From: CAYSWV01 sp964434865
Lineage (GTDB): Bacteria > Cyanobacteriota > Cyanobacteriia > Thermostichales > Thermostichaceae
Assembly (NCBI GenBank): GCA_964434865.1
Contig: CAYSWV010000006.1
Coordinates: 91,462-155,461 of the forward strand
Length of the DNA stretch: 64,000 nt
Direction: 5' to 3'
Shown here: one piece after another, positions 17,227-26,205 of the stretch
Layout of the letters: the number at the start of each line of letters is the position of its first letter
Numbering within the stretch: position 1 is the first letter of the stretch
Program-made: the position numbers and the translations under genes
Notes under the pieces: generated by a model
What the model saw: only the letters and a program-made list of their open reading frames with translations
Told to the model about the DNA's origin: nothing
The model's database searches: none

Positions 17227-19326
17227 TTATTTTTGCTTTAAAACTACAATGGTAATATCATCAAATAGTTTATGATCGCCTACGTGATTTTGGACATCAT
17301 TAATCACAGCTTGTTGAATTTCAGTTGCACTTTTGCCCCAATGAGTACTAACAATTTGGCAAAGCCGCTCAATCTGATACTGTTGTCCTTGTTTATTTTC
17401 AGCTTCAGTTAAACCGTCAGTGTAGAGAACAATGCCATCTCCAGGATCTAGTTGAACTCTAGTGGAGCTAATAAACTCTTTAATATCTTCTTGCAACCCG
17501 ATTGGAAATCCTAGATCTAGAGTATCAATTCGCTCAACGGATCCATTCTTTCGGACGACCAAGGTTTCTTCATGCTGTCCTGCAATGAGTAGTGTTCCCT
17601 CATGGTAATGCATAACTGCCAGAGTTAAAGTTTTGTCTGTATTCATACGTTGAGCATTTTTATAGATAGTACGGTTCAAAATATCTAATAACTGCGTTAA
17701 ATCCACATCTTCAACTTCTTTGAGGGCTCTGATCACAGTTTGAGTCATGATCATGAGGATACTACTTTCAAGGCCATGCCCGGTAACATCACCAATACCC
17801 AGTGTGATGCCATGATCTGAGGCTAAGATGTCATAATAATCGCCACCAACTTCATCTGCTGGATCCATATATCCCGCTATATCCAACTGATCAATATCTT
17901 CAATTTCTCTAGGGTTAGGCAAAATTAACTGTTGCATCTGACGTAGAATATCTAGTTCATGACTCATTCTTTGGTTTTCACGTTTCAATTTATTGTTGAG
18001 GCTACGAATTTCAAGATAAGCCGTAGCTAGCTGAGCTGTGCGTTCCTGGACTTTATCCTCCAAGGTTTCAAACAATTGTTTCAGTTGTACCACCATGCTA
18101 TTGAAGGACTCTGTCAAGGTCATCACTTCTGAAATGCCTACCTTCACCTTCACTTGGCGAGATAGATCACCTTGGGCCATTGCTTTGGAGATTTCGCTTA
18201 ATTGCAAAATGGGATTTGAGATCCAACGAGAGGTGGTGAGACCAGCTAGGACTGCAAATAAAAAGGCTAGCAATGATAAGAACAAGGTGTTACGCGTATT
18301 GGCATTAATCCGATCGACAAAATCAGAGCGAGGTATCACGACCAAAAGTAGCCAATCTAGTCCCCGTCCGTCTTGAAAGGGAGTCACTTGTAGAAAATGT
18401 AATTGTCGATCTAAAAAGAATGTCAATTGCTGGCTCGTTTGAATCCGATCTAGAGTGCCATAGTGGGCCATGAGAGCCTGAGCTGCTTCTTGAATTAAAG
18501 GCTCACGGCTTTGACTTGCCGGCAAACGGCTTTCCCCAGACTCAGTGGTGATAAAAGGATTTTCTGCAACTGAACTGGCTACAATGTCTCCTGAACGCTC
18601 TAGGATCAGACTATGCCCAGAGGGACTAGCTTGAGTTTCTTTTAAGAAGGTAGCCATATCCCCTAAAGTGAGATCAACAGCCATGACCCCTTGCAGATCA
18701 CCGGTCTCTTGATAAAGAGGTAGAGAGGCTGTGATTCCTAACGATGGAGGGACTGCAAAGACATAAATAGGAGACCATGTGGCGGCCCTGGCTTGCATAG
18801 CCCCGTGGTACCAGGGGCGATCTCGAGGATCATAGGCACTGACTTGAAGTTGTTCAACAGGCTTCCCTTCCTCATCAAGCTTAGTAATCGTTCGTAGCGG
18901 CGCCGACGTTGCATCTCTGACTCGCAAGGTTGTGATGCCATCAGGTTGTTGCCAAACACCGACAAAGTCACCAGATTGATTGCCATAGTAAACGTAAGGG
19001 ACAGCTGGTGTAATCAGGGTTTGCCGCCATAAAAACTGGCTCATGCTGGTAAAATCAGCCAAATCAAGTAGCCCAGTATCGACTGCAGCTTGGTTGATCT
19101 GCAAAAATTGGTGGGGGGTGTCAGTGAAATCCTGGACTTGTTTGGCAACCCGAGCCACAACTTCTCGACCGAGTTGGCTGGCTAGATCTTCAATGGTTCG
19201 CTGCCCATTCCGATAGGATAAGTAAGCCACAAGCCCTACTGCAGTGGTAATCTGTAGTAGAAATAAGGTGACTAATGTTGTACGGAGTCGTAACGGAGCC
19301 GGTCTAAACCGAGACAAAACATTCAT
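17227..19326 (-). CDS. Membrane sensor with SpoIIE/PP2C serine phosphatase output
   Basis: 699 residues. An N-terminal membrane span at about 18-40 (TLVTLFLLQITTAVGLVAY) precedes a periplasmic dCache-type domain of about 300 residues (DPRDRPWYHGAMQ is typical). A second span at about 345-365 leads into a HAMP domain (ISNPILQLSEISKAMAQGD), a coiled coil, and a C-terminal SpoIIE/PP2C domain. That domain carries the metal-binding VGGDYYD and IGDVTGHGLESS, and ends DDITIVVLK. It should dephosphorylate serine on a partner such as an anti-sigma antagonist in response to an extracellular ligand. No partner-switching genes are adjacent. It belongs to the RsbU/IcfG type. Confidence 0.9.
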   Translation of the reverse strand: MNVLSRFRPAPLRLRTTLVTLFLLQITTAVGLVAYLSYRNGQRTIEDLASQLGREVVARVAKQVQDFTDTPHQFLQINQAAVDTGLLDLADFTSMSQFLWRQTLITPAVPYVYYGNQSGDFVGVWQQPDGITTLRVRDATSAPLRTITKLDEEGKPVEQLQVSAYDPRDRPWYHGAMQARAATWSPIYVFAVPPSLGITASLPLYQETGDLQGVMAVDLTLGDMATFLKETQASPSGHSLILERSGDIVASSVAENPFITTESGESRLPASQSREPLIQEAAQALMAHYGTLDRIQTSQQLTFFLDRQLHFLQVTPFQDGRGLDWLLLVVIPRSDFVDRINANTRNTLFLSLLAFLFAVLAGLTTSRWISNPILQLSEISKAMAQGDLSRQVKVKVGISEVMTLTESFNSMVVQLKQLFETLEDKVQERTAQLATAYLEIRSLNNKLKRENQRMSHELDILRQMQQLILPNPREIEDIDQLDIAGYMDPADEVGGDYYDILASDHGITLGIGDVTGHGLESSILMIMTQTVIRALKEVEDVDLTQLLDILNRTIYKNAQRMNTDKTLTLAVMHYHEGTLLIAGQHEETLVVRKNGSVERIDTLDLGFPIGLQEDIKEFISSTRVQLDPGDGIVLYTDGLTEAENKQGQQYQIERLCQIVSTHWGKSATEIQQAVINDVQNHVGDHKLFDDITIVVLKQK

Positions 19327-19754
19327 GATTTAGGTCAACTGGAGTTCGGCAGCTATGTCTCAGGATAACCTTGCTAAGATCGGCCTCTGTCTCAAGCCTA
19401 TCAACTTTGCACCTAGGCTAGCTGTTAAATCATGACTACTCACCCATCATCATACACCCGCCAGAGTTGGACTCAAGGTCCTCTCATGATCAAAATGATC
19501 AATCCCACCATGATCGAATCACAAGGAAACTCATGGCATTATATTTAATCTCAATCTGATCAACAACAACCTGATCAAAAAATGAATAGTTTGAATTTAT
19601 TTTAAGAGGGCATAGGCTGTTGATCAGCTTCACATTTTAAAGTGTCAGAACAGCAAGTGCAGCAGATCTGAAAATTATCGTTCTAAAGATGTCTACTGTA
19701 GCCTTAAATCATTCAGTTAATAAGGCACTTATAGCTATGAATGGATAGTAGCCA
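19327..19754. other. 428-bp intergenic region, no gene recognised
   Basis: This stretch between two minus-strand genes is rich in TGATCA/GATC words. It has a 38-codon plus-strand ATG frame (19432-19548) with no ribosome-binding site, which I do not call. The part near 19327-19400 should carry the promoter of the phosphatase gene. Nothing else is identifiable. Confidence 0.5.
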
Positions 19755-20162
19755 TCAATGACTTAAGGAGTCCTGATCCGATTGAACCTCAAAAACCACA
19801 CTAGATTGATGCTCAGGGGTATATTCAACGGCTCCCACTAGAGGGCTGGATAAGATAGCTCGAGCATTCTGTAACCAAAAATCACTTCCGTCTGGATCAC
19901 CTTGCCAAAAATGGGTAACCGTGGGTTTTTCATCAGCATAGTCCTTATGCTTTTGGATCCATAGAGCTAAATCGGCTTCAGATTGGGGTAAAGCCTCATC
20001 TCGAAGCGGAGGGGGTAGTTTAAGTTGATCAGCTAGCTGACACCGCCATAATTCGGCATAGGTCAAGCGGCACCTCAAGACTACAGCACTGGAAGGATCA
20101 TGATTATCTGTCGATACAACATGCTCTTGTAACCAATTAACTAGCTCAGTTTCAGTACTCAC
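19755..20162 (-). CDS. Small unknown protein
   Basis: 135 residues from GTG at 20162, chosen because GAAGG sits seven bases upstream; a TTG at 20183 would add seven residues. The product is acidic and Gln/Asp-rich, with no signal peptide or membrane span. Visible motifs include VLRCRLTYAELWRCQLADQL, EADLALWIQKHKDYADEKP and THFWQGDPDGSDFWLQNARA. I do not recognise a family. The gene is monocistronic with AT-rich flanks on both sides, and a TATACT hexamer at 20213-20218 (minus strand) could be its -10 box. Confidence 0.55.
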   Translation of the reverse strand: MSTETELVNWLQEHVVSTDNHDPSSAVVLRCRLTYAELWRCQLADQLKLPPPLRDEALPQSEADLALWIQKHKDYADEKPTVTHFWQGDPDGSDFWLQNARAILSSPLVGAVEYTPEHQSSVVFEVQSDQDSLSH

Positions 20163-20183
20163 AACCAGACCTTCAGATTGCAA

Positions 20184-20523
20184 ATGGTTATAAGCATCTA
20201 CTGCTTTTGATCATAGTATAAAACAAATCTCGAACATCATTCTTTAAGTATATCTACGCATATTATTTCAAATCAAGCTAGATCAAGTGACTGAAAAGGC
20301 TTGCTCAGACCTAAAACAGGGATCTAGACTTAGCCCTAAGGTATTGATCAGGTGAGTTCACGGATGTCTTAATTGTTTATCTTTTTTAAATATCGTTAAC
20401 ACCCTTTGTGAGTCTCAGTCCTAGATTTAAAGACTTGGCATAACCTATTCTCTCAGTTGTAGGTTTGAGTAAGGGAGAACTCGTAGCCGCGGTTGACTCA
20501 TGATGGCTACAAGCTCTGTGGGT
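20184..20523. other. 340-bp intergenic region with a terminator-like hairpin
   Basis: AT-rich space between a small unknown gene and the binding-protein gene, both on the minus strand. The arms CTCGTAGCC (20480-20488) and GGCTACAAG (20505-20513) pair over nine positions with one wobble, just past the stop of the binding-protein gene; this is likely its transcript end although the T-run is weak. No ORF of interest. Confidence 0.45.
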
Positions 20524-21765
20524 TTATTTTTCAGGTTCAAACACGGTGACAGTTACGATCTCACCATTGTTGATGGCCCAATGCGCAAAGGTACCCGCAA
20601 CATCCCCCTGATCATCAAAGTTGATCGAGCCTGAGGCACCGACATAATCAATATCTTCACCTTGGGCAATCAACGCTTTGGCCTTAGACCACTCGCCCGG
20701 ATAGATCTCAGTCCCTGGGGCATTAGCCACCTCTCGTAAAGCAGCTTGAATCGCTTCGCCTTCAGTGGTCCCTGCTTGTTCAATGGCTAAGGCTAAGACC
20801 ATGGTGGCATCATAGGCCGTATCAATGTAGGGCTTGGGGGGTATTTCTCCATAGGCAGCTTCATAGGCTTCTGTAAAGGACTGGGACGGTTCACTATCTG
20901 CAATAGCTTCTGGGGCGGTTCCAATGGCTCCATTTAAAAAGTCGGCTCCAATTTGATCAATGATCTCAGGAGCCTTCATGCCATCAGAGAAGATAAACTG
21001 ATCAAATAGCCCTTCTTCCAACGATTGCTTTAAAACAGTAACGCCATTCTCAGGATAAGCAATCAAGACAAGGGCTTCGGCATCTCCTGCTGCTAATTGT
21101 GACAACTCACCTCGATAAGAGGCCTGACCACCTTCAAACGGAACTGATCCAGTAACGGTACCGCCTTTAGCTTCAAAAGCAGCTTGAAAACTTTGAGCTA
21201 GACCTTCACCATAATCATTGTTGATGTAGATGATAGCCAGCCGGGATAGATTGGCCTCTCGTGTGATCTGGGCTAGAGCTATCCCCTGGAAGGCATCAGA
21301 GGGAACCGTTCTAAAGAGGTAGTCCTCATCACTTAGACCAGTAATGACAGGTGATGTGGAGGCATTTGAGATCTGGGGAACCCTGTTAACACTGGTCACA
21401 CTTTGAGCCACTGGAATCGTGTTGCCACTGGATAAAGCCCCGATGATAGCGGCCACCTGATCAATAGAGACGAGTTTGTTGGCAGCATCGATGCTGGGCT
21501 GAGGTACCGTTTGGGTATCTCCCACTACAATCTCTAAGGATCCATCCAAAACCCCCCCATTAGCATTGATCTGGTCAACGGCTAAGTTAATACCGTTAAG
21601 GGTCGTTTCACCAAAGGCTTGCAAATCTCCTGTCATAGGAAGCAATGCTCCTAATTTCACAGCATCTTGGGCGGCTACTGGCAAGGCAACTCCGATCCCC
21701 ACAAGTAGAGCTGCTGTCCATCGACTCACTGATCGACTCACTGATTTAACACCCTGTTTAAACAT
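20524..21765 (-). CDS. ABC transporter substrate-binding protein, branched-chain amino acid/amide type
   Basis: 413 residues. A signal peptide at about 1-33 ends near LPVAAQDA, followed by the mature start VKLGALLPMTGDLQAFGE. Peripla_BP_6 features include LAVDQINANGGVLDG, GALSSGNTIPVAQSV and YINNDYGEGLAQSF. Such proteins bind hydrophobic amino acids, urea or amides in the periplasm and deliver them to a LivHMFG-type permease. No permease or ATPase gene flanks it, so it either serves a transporter encoded elsewhere or acts as a sensor. A 12-bp in-frame tandem duplication in the signal region gives RSVSRSVS (21721-21744). Confidence 0.9.
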   Translation of the reverse strand: MFKQGVKSVSRSVSRWTAALLVGIGVALPVAAQDAVKLGALLPMTGDLQAFGETTLNGINLAVDQINANGGVLDGSLEIVVGDTQTVPQPSIDAANKLVSIDQVAAIIGALSSGNTIPVAQSVTSVNRVPQISNASTSPVITGLSDEDYLFRTVPSDAFQGIALAQITREANLSRLAIIYINNDYGEGLAQSFQAAFEAKGGTVTGSVPFEGGQASYRGELSQLAAGDAEALVLIAYPENGVTVLKQSLEEGLFDQFIFSDGMKAPEIIDQIGADFLNGAIGTAPEAIADSEPSQSFTEAYEAAYGEIPPKPYIDTAYDATMVLALAIEQAGTTEGEAIQAALREVANAPGTEIYPGEWSKAKALIAQGEDIDYVGASGSINFDDQGDVAGTFAHWAINNGEIVTVTVFEPEK

Positions 21766-21884
21766 GTAACCTCTCCTTTCATCATGGTACGGACGTGATG
21801 GTATGGAACATAGACGTGTCCGCTTTAGATCCGTTCCCAGCCGCTATAGTTGCCAACTACCCTATCAACAGACCTAAGACCGTC

Positions 21885-23051
21885 CTATAGACAGAACTTA
21901 GCCATTTTCTGAATCGCATCTGCTAGGAGCGATCCCTCAACCACCAGGGCTAATCTGACATAACCTTCGCCTCCAGGTCCAAATCCAGTGCCAGGCGCCA
22001 GAGCTACCCCTGTTGCTTGAACCAAATCCAGGCAAAATTGCACACATGTACCCGGATAGTGAGCGGGCAAGGGTAACCAAACATACATAGAAGCTGGGGG
22101 GGGTTGAATGGACCAGCCCATCTGTTGCAAAGCTGCAATCACACAATCCCGACGAGATCGATAAATCTCCAGCGAGTGTTGAATAAAAGTATCTGACTGG
22201 TTTAAAGCGACAGTAGCCCCTTGCAAGATCCCCAGGTATTGATTGAAGTTGAGAGTTGAGCGAAGCTTCGCCAGTGCTTTTACAATCTCCGCATTACCGA
22301 TAGCATAGCCAACCCGAAACCCACCCATATGGAAGGATTTAGATAAACTAAAAAATTCAATGGATCGAGATTTGGTTGGATCTGATTGCAAGACTGATGG
22401 AGCGGGTCCGCCTTCATAAACCCAATCAGCATAGGGAAAGTCATGGGCTAGGACGATATCGTGCGCTTGACAAAAGTTGACAGCCTCTTGCCAAAACTGT
22501 GGTGTTGCCATCGCTGCTGTTGGATTATGGGGATAGCACAAAATCATTAAACGGGCTTGCTCACGGTGGGCCGGTGCAATAGCTGTCAAATCAGGGAGGA
22601 AGTGATGATCGGGGGATAAAGGCATGGATAGGATCTGGCCTTCTGCAAGCCCCACCCCGTCAAAGTGAGAGGGATAACATGGATCAGTCAGTAAGGCACC
22701 ATCACCTGGGTTTAAAGTGGCCAGAGCAATCAGGGCAGTCCCCTCCTGTGAGCCAATCAGAGGTAAGACTTCAGAGTCCGGATCAATGGATAGTCCAAAC
22801 TTACGCTGGTACCAGGCCGCGCAGGCTTCTCGAAAGGGTTGGGTTTTGTGAAATAAGGTATAACCATAGGTCTCTGGTTGATCTAGACTAGCTCGAATCG
22901 TTTGAATGACCTCAGGTGGCGGACTTAAATCTGAGGATCCGATCGAGAGATCAATAATCTGATGCCCTTGTTGTCGAGCTTGGTGCTTAGCTTGATCCAT
23001 CAAACTAAATACATTAGATTTAAAGGCTTGAAGGCGGCGAGAAAGTAGCAT
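21885..23051 (-). CDS. PLP-dependent class I/II aminotransferase (DapL/succinyl-DAP-type relative)
   Basis: 388 residues from ATG at 23051 (MLLSRRLQAF); the longest reading extends 84 bp into the intergenic repeat and is unlikely. Fold type I aminotransferase features: IIDLSIGSSDLSPPPEVI at the N-terminus, PCYPSHFDG, LCYPHNPTAAM (substrate-side Asn-Pro), HDFPYADWVY, and the PLP lysine in SLSKSFHMGGFRVGYAIG. Close relatives are annotated as LL-diaminopimelate or succinyldiaminopimelate aminotransferases or broad aspartate-type enzymes; substrate cannot be fixed from sequence alone. It lies 37 bp downstream of the hybrid kinase gene on the same strand, possibly co-transcribed. Confidence 0.88.
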   Translation of the reverse strand: MLLSRRLQAFKSNVFSLMDQAKHQARQQGHQIIDLSIGSSDLSPPPEVIQTIRASLDQPETYGYTLFHKTQPFREACAAWYQRKFGLSIDPDSEVLPLIGSQEGTALIALATLNPGDGALLTDPCYPSHFDGVGLAEGQILSMPLSPDHHFLPDLTAIAPAHREQARLMILCYPHNPTAAMATPQFWQEAVNFCQAHDIVLAHDFPYADWVYEGGPAPSVLQSDPTKSRSIEFFSLSKSFHMGGFRVGYAIGNAEIVKALAKLRSTLNFNQYLGILQGATVALNQSDTFIQHSLEIYRSRRDCVIAALQQMGWSIQPPPASMYVWLPLPAHYPGTCVQFCLDLVQATGVALAPGTGFGPGGEGYVRLALVVEGSLLADAIQKMAKFCL

Positions 23052-23085
23052 GAGATTAAAGTGAACGCATGAGGTTAAAGTGAAT
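23048..23085. repeat. 19-bp imperfect tandem duplication at the aminotransferase start
   Basis: GCATGAGATTAAAGTGAAC (23048-23066) is followed directly by GCATGAGGTTAAAGTGAAT (23067-23085), with two differences. The first copy contains the aminotransferase start codon and the second fills the gap to the kinase gene stop, so the duplication carries a second start-like CAT out of frame. Confidence 0.85.
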
Positions 23086-23088
23086 AGG

Positions 23089-25008
23089 TCAAGATTGATA
23101 TCGCTTGCGAATCTGATTAGCAGCCAGGGTTGCAATCAATTCAAATTGGTAATGGCTCATTAAGTGAGTAATTCGATCAGCTAGGCGGTGTTGGTGGGGA
23201 GCAAGTTGTTGAACCAGTTGCTGGATCCGTTTTTTGCGAATTTGAGTGGCCGCTTCATATAAATCCTGAAACCACTGCTCTGAGACCGTATCCAAGCTCT
23301 CAACTTCACCGTTGGCTGTACTGGGTAAGGGCTGGGGGGCCTGAGGTAAGGGGTGGAGTTCCCGGTATCGAAGTTTCAAATTAAGATGCTCTGACAGCTT
23401 GCTGTAAATCGTGTTAATTGAAAAGGGCTTACCCACAAAGTCATTGCACCCTGAAGCTAAGATCGTATTCCGCTCGTATTCAAACACACCAGCTGAAAGA
23501 GCAATAATAATCGGCGATAACAGAGTTTCAGAGGCGAGGCGGGTGCGGATCCATCGAGTTGCTTCATATCCACTTAAGCCTGGCATGCGTAGGTCCATCC
23601 AAATGAGATGAGGCTGCCATTGGAGACACTGGGTAATGACATCATTGCCATCTACAGCAGTAGCTGTTTCAAGCCCAATTTCACGGTGCAGTTGGACCAA
23701 GAGTTCTCGATTGAGCTGGTTATCCTCAGCAATCAGAATCCGGTATTGAGGCTGATCAGGCTCTACACTCACCACAAATTGGAAGTGTTCAATAGGTTGA
23801 GCCTCTAGATCTTGATCAATCAGCAGATAGACATAAAAGCTAAACTTGGAACCGACTCCTCGCTGACTGGCAACTCCCATATCTCCACCCATGAGCTGGA
23901 CAAACTTGCGACTAATGGCTAAGCCCAAACCGGTACCTGTATTAGCTCGGAATCCACTTTCTGTTTGTTCAAAGGGTTCAAATAATCGGTCCATATCTCC
24001 GCAAGCAATCCCCTCACCCGTATCTTGCACCTCAACAGACAAGCACAGTCGTTGATCAGGGGTAATAGCCCCCCGAACTTCTAGACTGATCTCACCTTGA
24101 TGGGTGAATTTGATGGCATTACTGAGCAGATTAAGCAAAACTTGATTGAGCTTGCCTTCATCACCTTGTAACGTAACATTGGGAAAACTAGGATCGATCC
24201 AAACTCTAAATCGCAATCCTTTAGCTTCAATATCAGACCGAAAAATAGATTCAATAGTGCTAATTAGGTATTGTATCTTGAAATTGGAGGGTTTTAGCTC
24301 TAGTTTGCCCACTTCAATTTTGGATAGATCGAGAATGTCATTAATGACACTCAACAAATGTTGGCCACTTCGATCAATGATGGTGACTCGCTCATGCTGG
24401 AGAGACGATAGCGTTGAGTCTAAAGCTAGCAGTTGACTAAACCCTAAAATGGCGTTGAGGGGAGTACGTAGCTCATGACTCATCCGAGCAATAAAGATGG
24501 TTTTGGCTTGGTTAGCAGTTTCAGCTACTTCCTTGGCATGCTGAAGTTCTAGTGTTCGCTCGGCCACCTTTCGTTCTAGTTCTAGATTAAGCTCAGATAG
24601 TGTTTTCTCATGGAAATATCGCTGTAAAGCCTCTTGAACAGCTGTATCTAAAGTATCACTATCCCAAGGTTTGGCGATGTAGCGATATAGATTGGCCTGA
24701 TTCACAGCGCGTCCCACTGCATCAGATGTTGCTTGTCCAGTTAATAGAATTTTTAGTGTCTTTGGATACTTAGTATGGATCTTAGCCAGGAGCTCATCCC
24801 CTTTGAGGCCTTGCATCACTTGATCGCTAATAATCAGAGGGACTTCAGTGCCTTCTTCAGTTAAGATATCCATCACATCTAGAGCTTCTTCAGCACTTTC
24901 AGCAATTTCAATCGAATAATGACTTCCTAAATGCTGAGTTAAGAAGTCACGCAAACTGGTTAGAACCAACATTTCGTCATCAACACAGATGATAGTAGGC
25001 TTACTCAT
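23089..25008 (-). CDS. Hybrid response regulator/histidine kinase (REC-HisKA-HATPase-REC)
   Basis: 639 residues, soluble. The N-terminal receiver (about 1-125) has IICVDDEM, phospho-Asp in IISDQVMQGLKGDE and Lys in YIAKPWD. A coiled coil follows, then HisKA with ARMSHELRTPLNAILGFSQ (about 175), and a HATPase with NLLSNAIKFTH, DTGEGIACGD and TGTGLGLAISRKFVQ. The second receiver (about 425-545) has ILIAEDNQLNRELL, IWMDLRMPGLSG and FVGKPFS. A 90-residue C-terminal tail ends the protein. Phosphate can pass His to Asp internally. No membrane span, so it senses an internal cue or takes input via the first receiver. It sits 89 bp from ntcA on the same strand. Confidence 0.92.
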   Translation of the reverse strand: MSKPTIICVDDEMLVLTSLRDFLTQHLGSHYSIEIAESAEEALDVMDILTEEGTEVPLIISDQVMQGLKGDELLAKIHTKYPKTLKILLTGQATSDAVGRAVNQANLYRYIAKPWDSDTLDTAVQEALQRYFHEKTLSELNLELERKVAERTLELQHAKEVAETANQAKTIFIARMSHELRTPLNAILGFSQLLALDSTLSSLQHERVTIIDRSGQHLLSVINDILDLSKIEVGKLELKPSNFKIQYLISTIESIFRSDIEAKGLRFRVWIDPSFPNVTLQGDEGKLNQVLLNLLSNAIKFTHQGEISLEVRGAITPDQRLCLSVEVQDTGEGIACGDMDRLFEPFEQTESGFRANTGTGLGLAISRKFVQLMGGDMGVASQRGVGSKFSFYVYLLIDQDLEAQPIEHFQFVVSVEPDQPQYRILIAEDNQLNRELLVQLHREIGLETATAVDGNDVITQCLQWQPHLIWMDLRMPGLSGYEATRWIRTRLASETLLSPIIIALSAGVFEYERNTILASGCNDFVGKPFSINTIYSKLSEHLNLKLRYRELHPLPQAPQPLPSTANGEVESLDTVSEQWFQDLYEAATQIRKKRIQQLVQQLAPHQHRLADRITHLMSHYQFELIATLAANQIRKRYQS

Positions 25009-25097
25009 ACACCAGGTACCCTGAATTGAGCCTAAGCTAGCTCTAGTCTACTTAGTCTATCGACCCATAGGTCTAAGGGTCCAGGGGCTTGAGTCAA

Positions 25098-25772
25098 TTA
25101 AGCAAACCGGTGACCTAACTGTAAGGGGTCATGAACCGTGATCTTTTTCTTGTGAATCGAAATAAACTTCTGCTTACGTAGATCACCTAAGAGCCTAGTA
25201 ATCGTGACCCGTGTAGAACCGATAGCTTCAGCAATAGCTTGGTGAGAGAGCCGTAAGTCAATAGTCACCCCATCTGAGCTAGGTACACCAAAATCACGGC
25301 ATAAAATGAGCAGAAAACTAACCAACCGCGACCCCATGTCCCGATGGGCTAACGTTTCGATCATCATTTCAGTTTGGAGGATCCGGGTAGACAAGCTCTT
25401 GAGCAACAGCATGGATAGATCTGCATTGTCTTTGAGTGTTTTTTCCACTTGTTCGATGGGAAGAGACAGTAGCTCCACTGAAGTAAACGCTACGGCATGG
25501 TAGAATCGATCCGACCGTTGGCCTGTGATAAAGGAAAGCACACCAAATAAGCTATTCTCACGCAACAGTGCCACTGTAATCTCTTCACCCATTTCATAAA
25601 CTCGCGATAGTTTAACTGCCCCTCTAGCTAAAAAATACACCCGTTCTGCAGGATCGCCTGGAAAGAAGATTGTCTTGCCCCGCTCAAACGTCTCTATCAC
25701 GGGTGGAAACTGATTCCCACCTAATTGCTTAAACACTGATACTAATGATCCATTCGATACCGCTGTTGCCAT
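25098..25772 (-). CDS. ntcA: NtcA, global nitrogen regulator (CRP/FNR family)
   Basis: 224 residues, the normal NtcA length, and clearly NtcA by sequence. The effector domain has KTIFFPGDPAERVYFLARGA and GEEITVALLRENSLFGVL (2-oxoglutarate pocket region). The long dimerisation helix has ILQTEMMIETLAHRDMGSRL. The C-terminal helix-turn-helix is LSHQAIAEAIGSTRVTITRL, followed by KKKITVHDP. It binds GTA-N8-TAC sites and activates nitrogen assimilation genes when 2-oxoglutarate is high. A GTATC-N5-GATAC palindrome lies 29 bp upstream of its start (autoregulation candidate), and an exact target-type site lies before the DUF1830 gene at 15200. Confidence 0.97.
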   Translation of the reverse strand: MATAVSNGSLVSVFKQLGGNQFPPVIETFERGKTIFFPGDPAERVYFLARGAVKLSRVYEMGEEITVALLRENSLFGVLSFITGQRSDRFYHAVAFTSVELLSLPIEQVEKTLKDNADLSMLLLKSLSTRILQTEMMIETLAHRDMGSRLVSFLLILCRDFGVPSSDGVTIDLRLSHQAIAEAIGSTRVTITRLLGDLRKQKFISIHKKKITVHDPLQLGHRFA

Positions 25773-26205
25773 GTTCTAGCCCCCAGACCTACTCAATTAT
25801 GTATCAATACGATACAAAGTTGCATTGCAGCCTCAACCCGTTTTCAACCTCCCGAGCTGAATCGATCATGTTGATCTCCAAATTGATCTCCAAATTGATG
25901 TCACAATGGGTCCCCAAGTCAGTCAGCACACATCATTTAACTTCAACTCGGTGGCTCCACAGTGACCTGAATTTAGGTCAGCCTGCCGAAACCTTGTTAC
26001 CGTTGTCAGGCTCATTACCATTGCCATGATCGTGCTACCTCTGATCGAGTACCCCAGTCGAGTTGTTCAAGGTTGGATTAAATGACCCTAGACTAGAGGT
26101 TATCCCCAGCTGAACTTTGTATCGGCTGCTACCTTTTCCTGTATTCTTGCTGGAAGTTACTCTAGCAAGCCTAATCTGACGAGTTGACTAGTAGCCACTC
26201 AGCCA
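25773..26205. other. 433-bp intergenic region between ntcA and the receiver-kinase gene
   Basis: It contains the palindrome at 25801-25815 and a 12-bp tandem duplication TTGATCTCCAAA (25871-25882, 25883-25894, plus a partial third copy). A 94-codon plus-strand frame (25745-26029) lacks a ribosome-binding site and overlaps the ntcA start and the palindrome, so I do not call it. Otherwise nothing is recognised. Confidence 0.5.
25801..25815 (-). promoter_or_regulatory. Palindrome upstream of ntcA, possible autoregulatory site
   Basis: The sequence read on the minus strand is GTATCGTATTGATAC, a perfect GTATC/GATAC inverted repeat, that is GTA-N9-TAC, one base longer than the NtcA consensus. It ends about 28 bases before the ntcA ATG and abuts a TACATAAT sequence that could be a -10 box, so binding here would more likely repress or modulate than activate. 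Confidence 0.4.

Noticed and set aside
19432..19548. 38-codon ATG frame beginning MTTHPSSYTR
   Set aside because: No ribosome-binding site or recognisable motif; consistent with chance in a 428-bp gap.
25745..26029. 94-codon plus-strand ORF divergent from ntcA
   Set aside because: No ribosome-binding site, overlaps the ntcA start and palindrome, includes a tandem duplication, and its residue composition is not protein-like.
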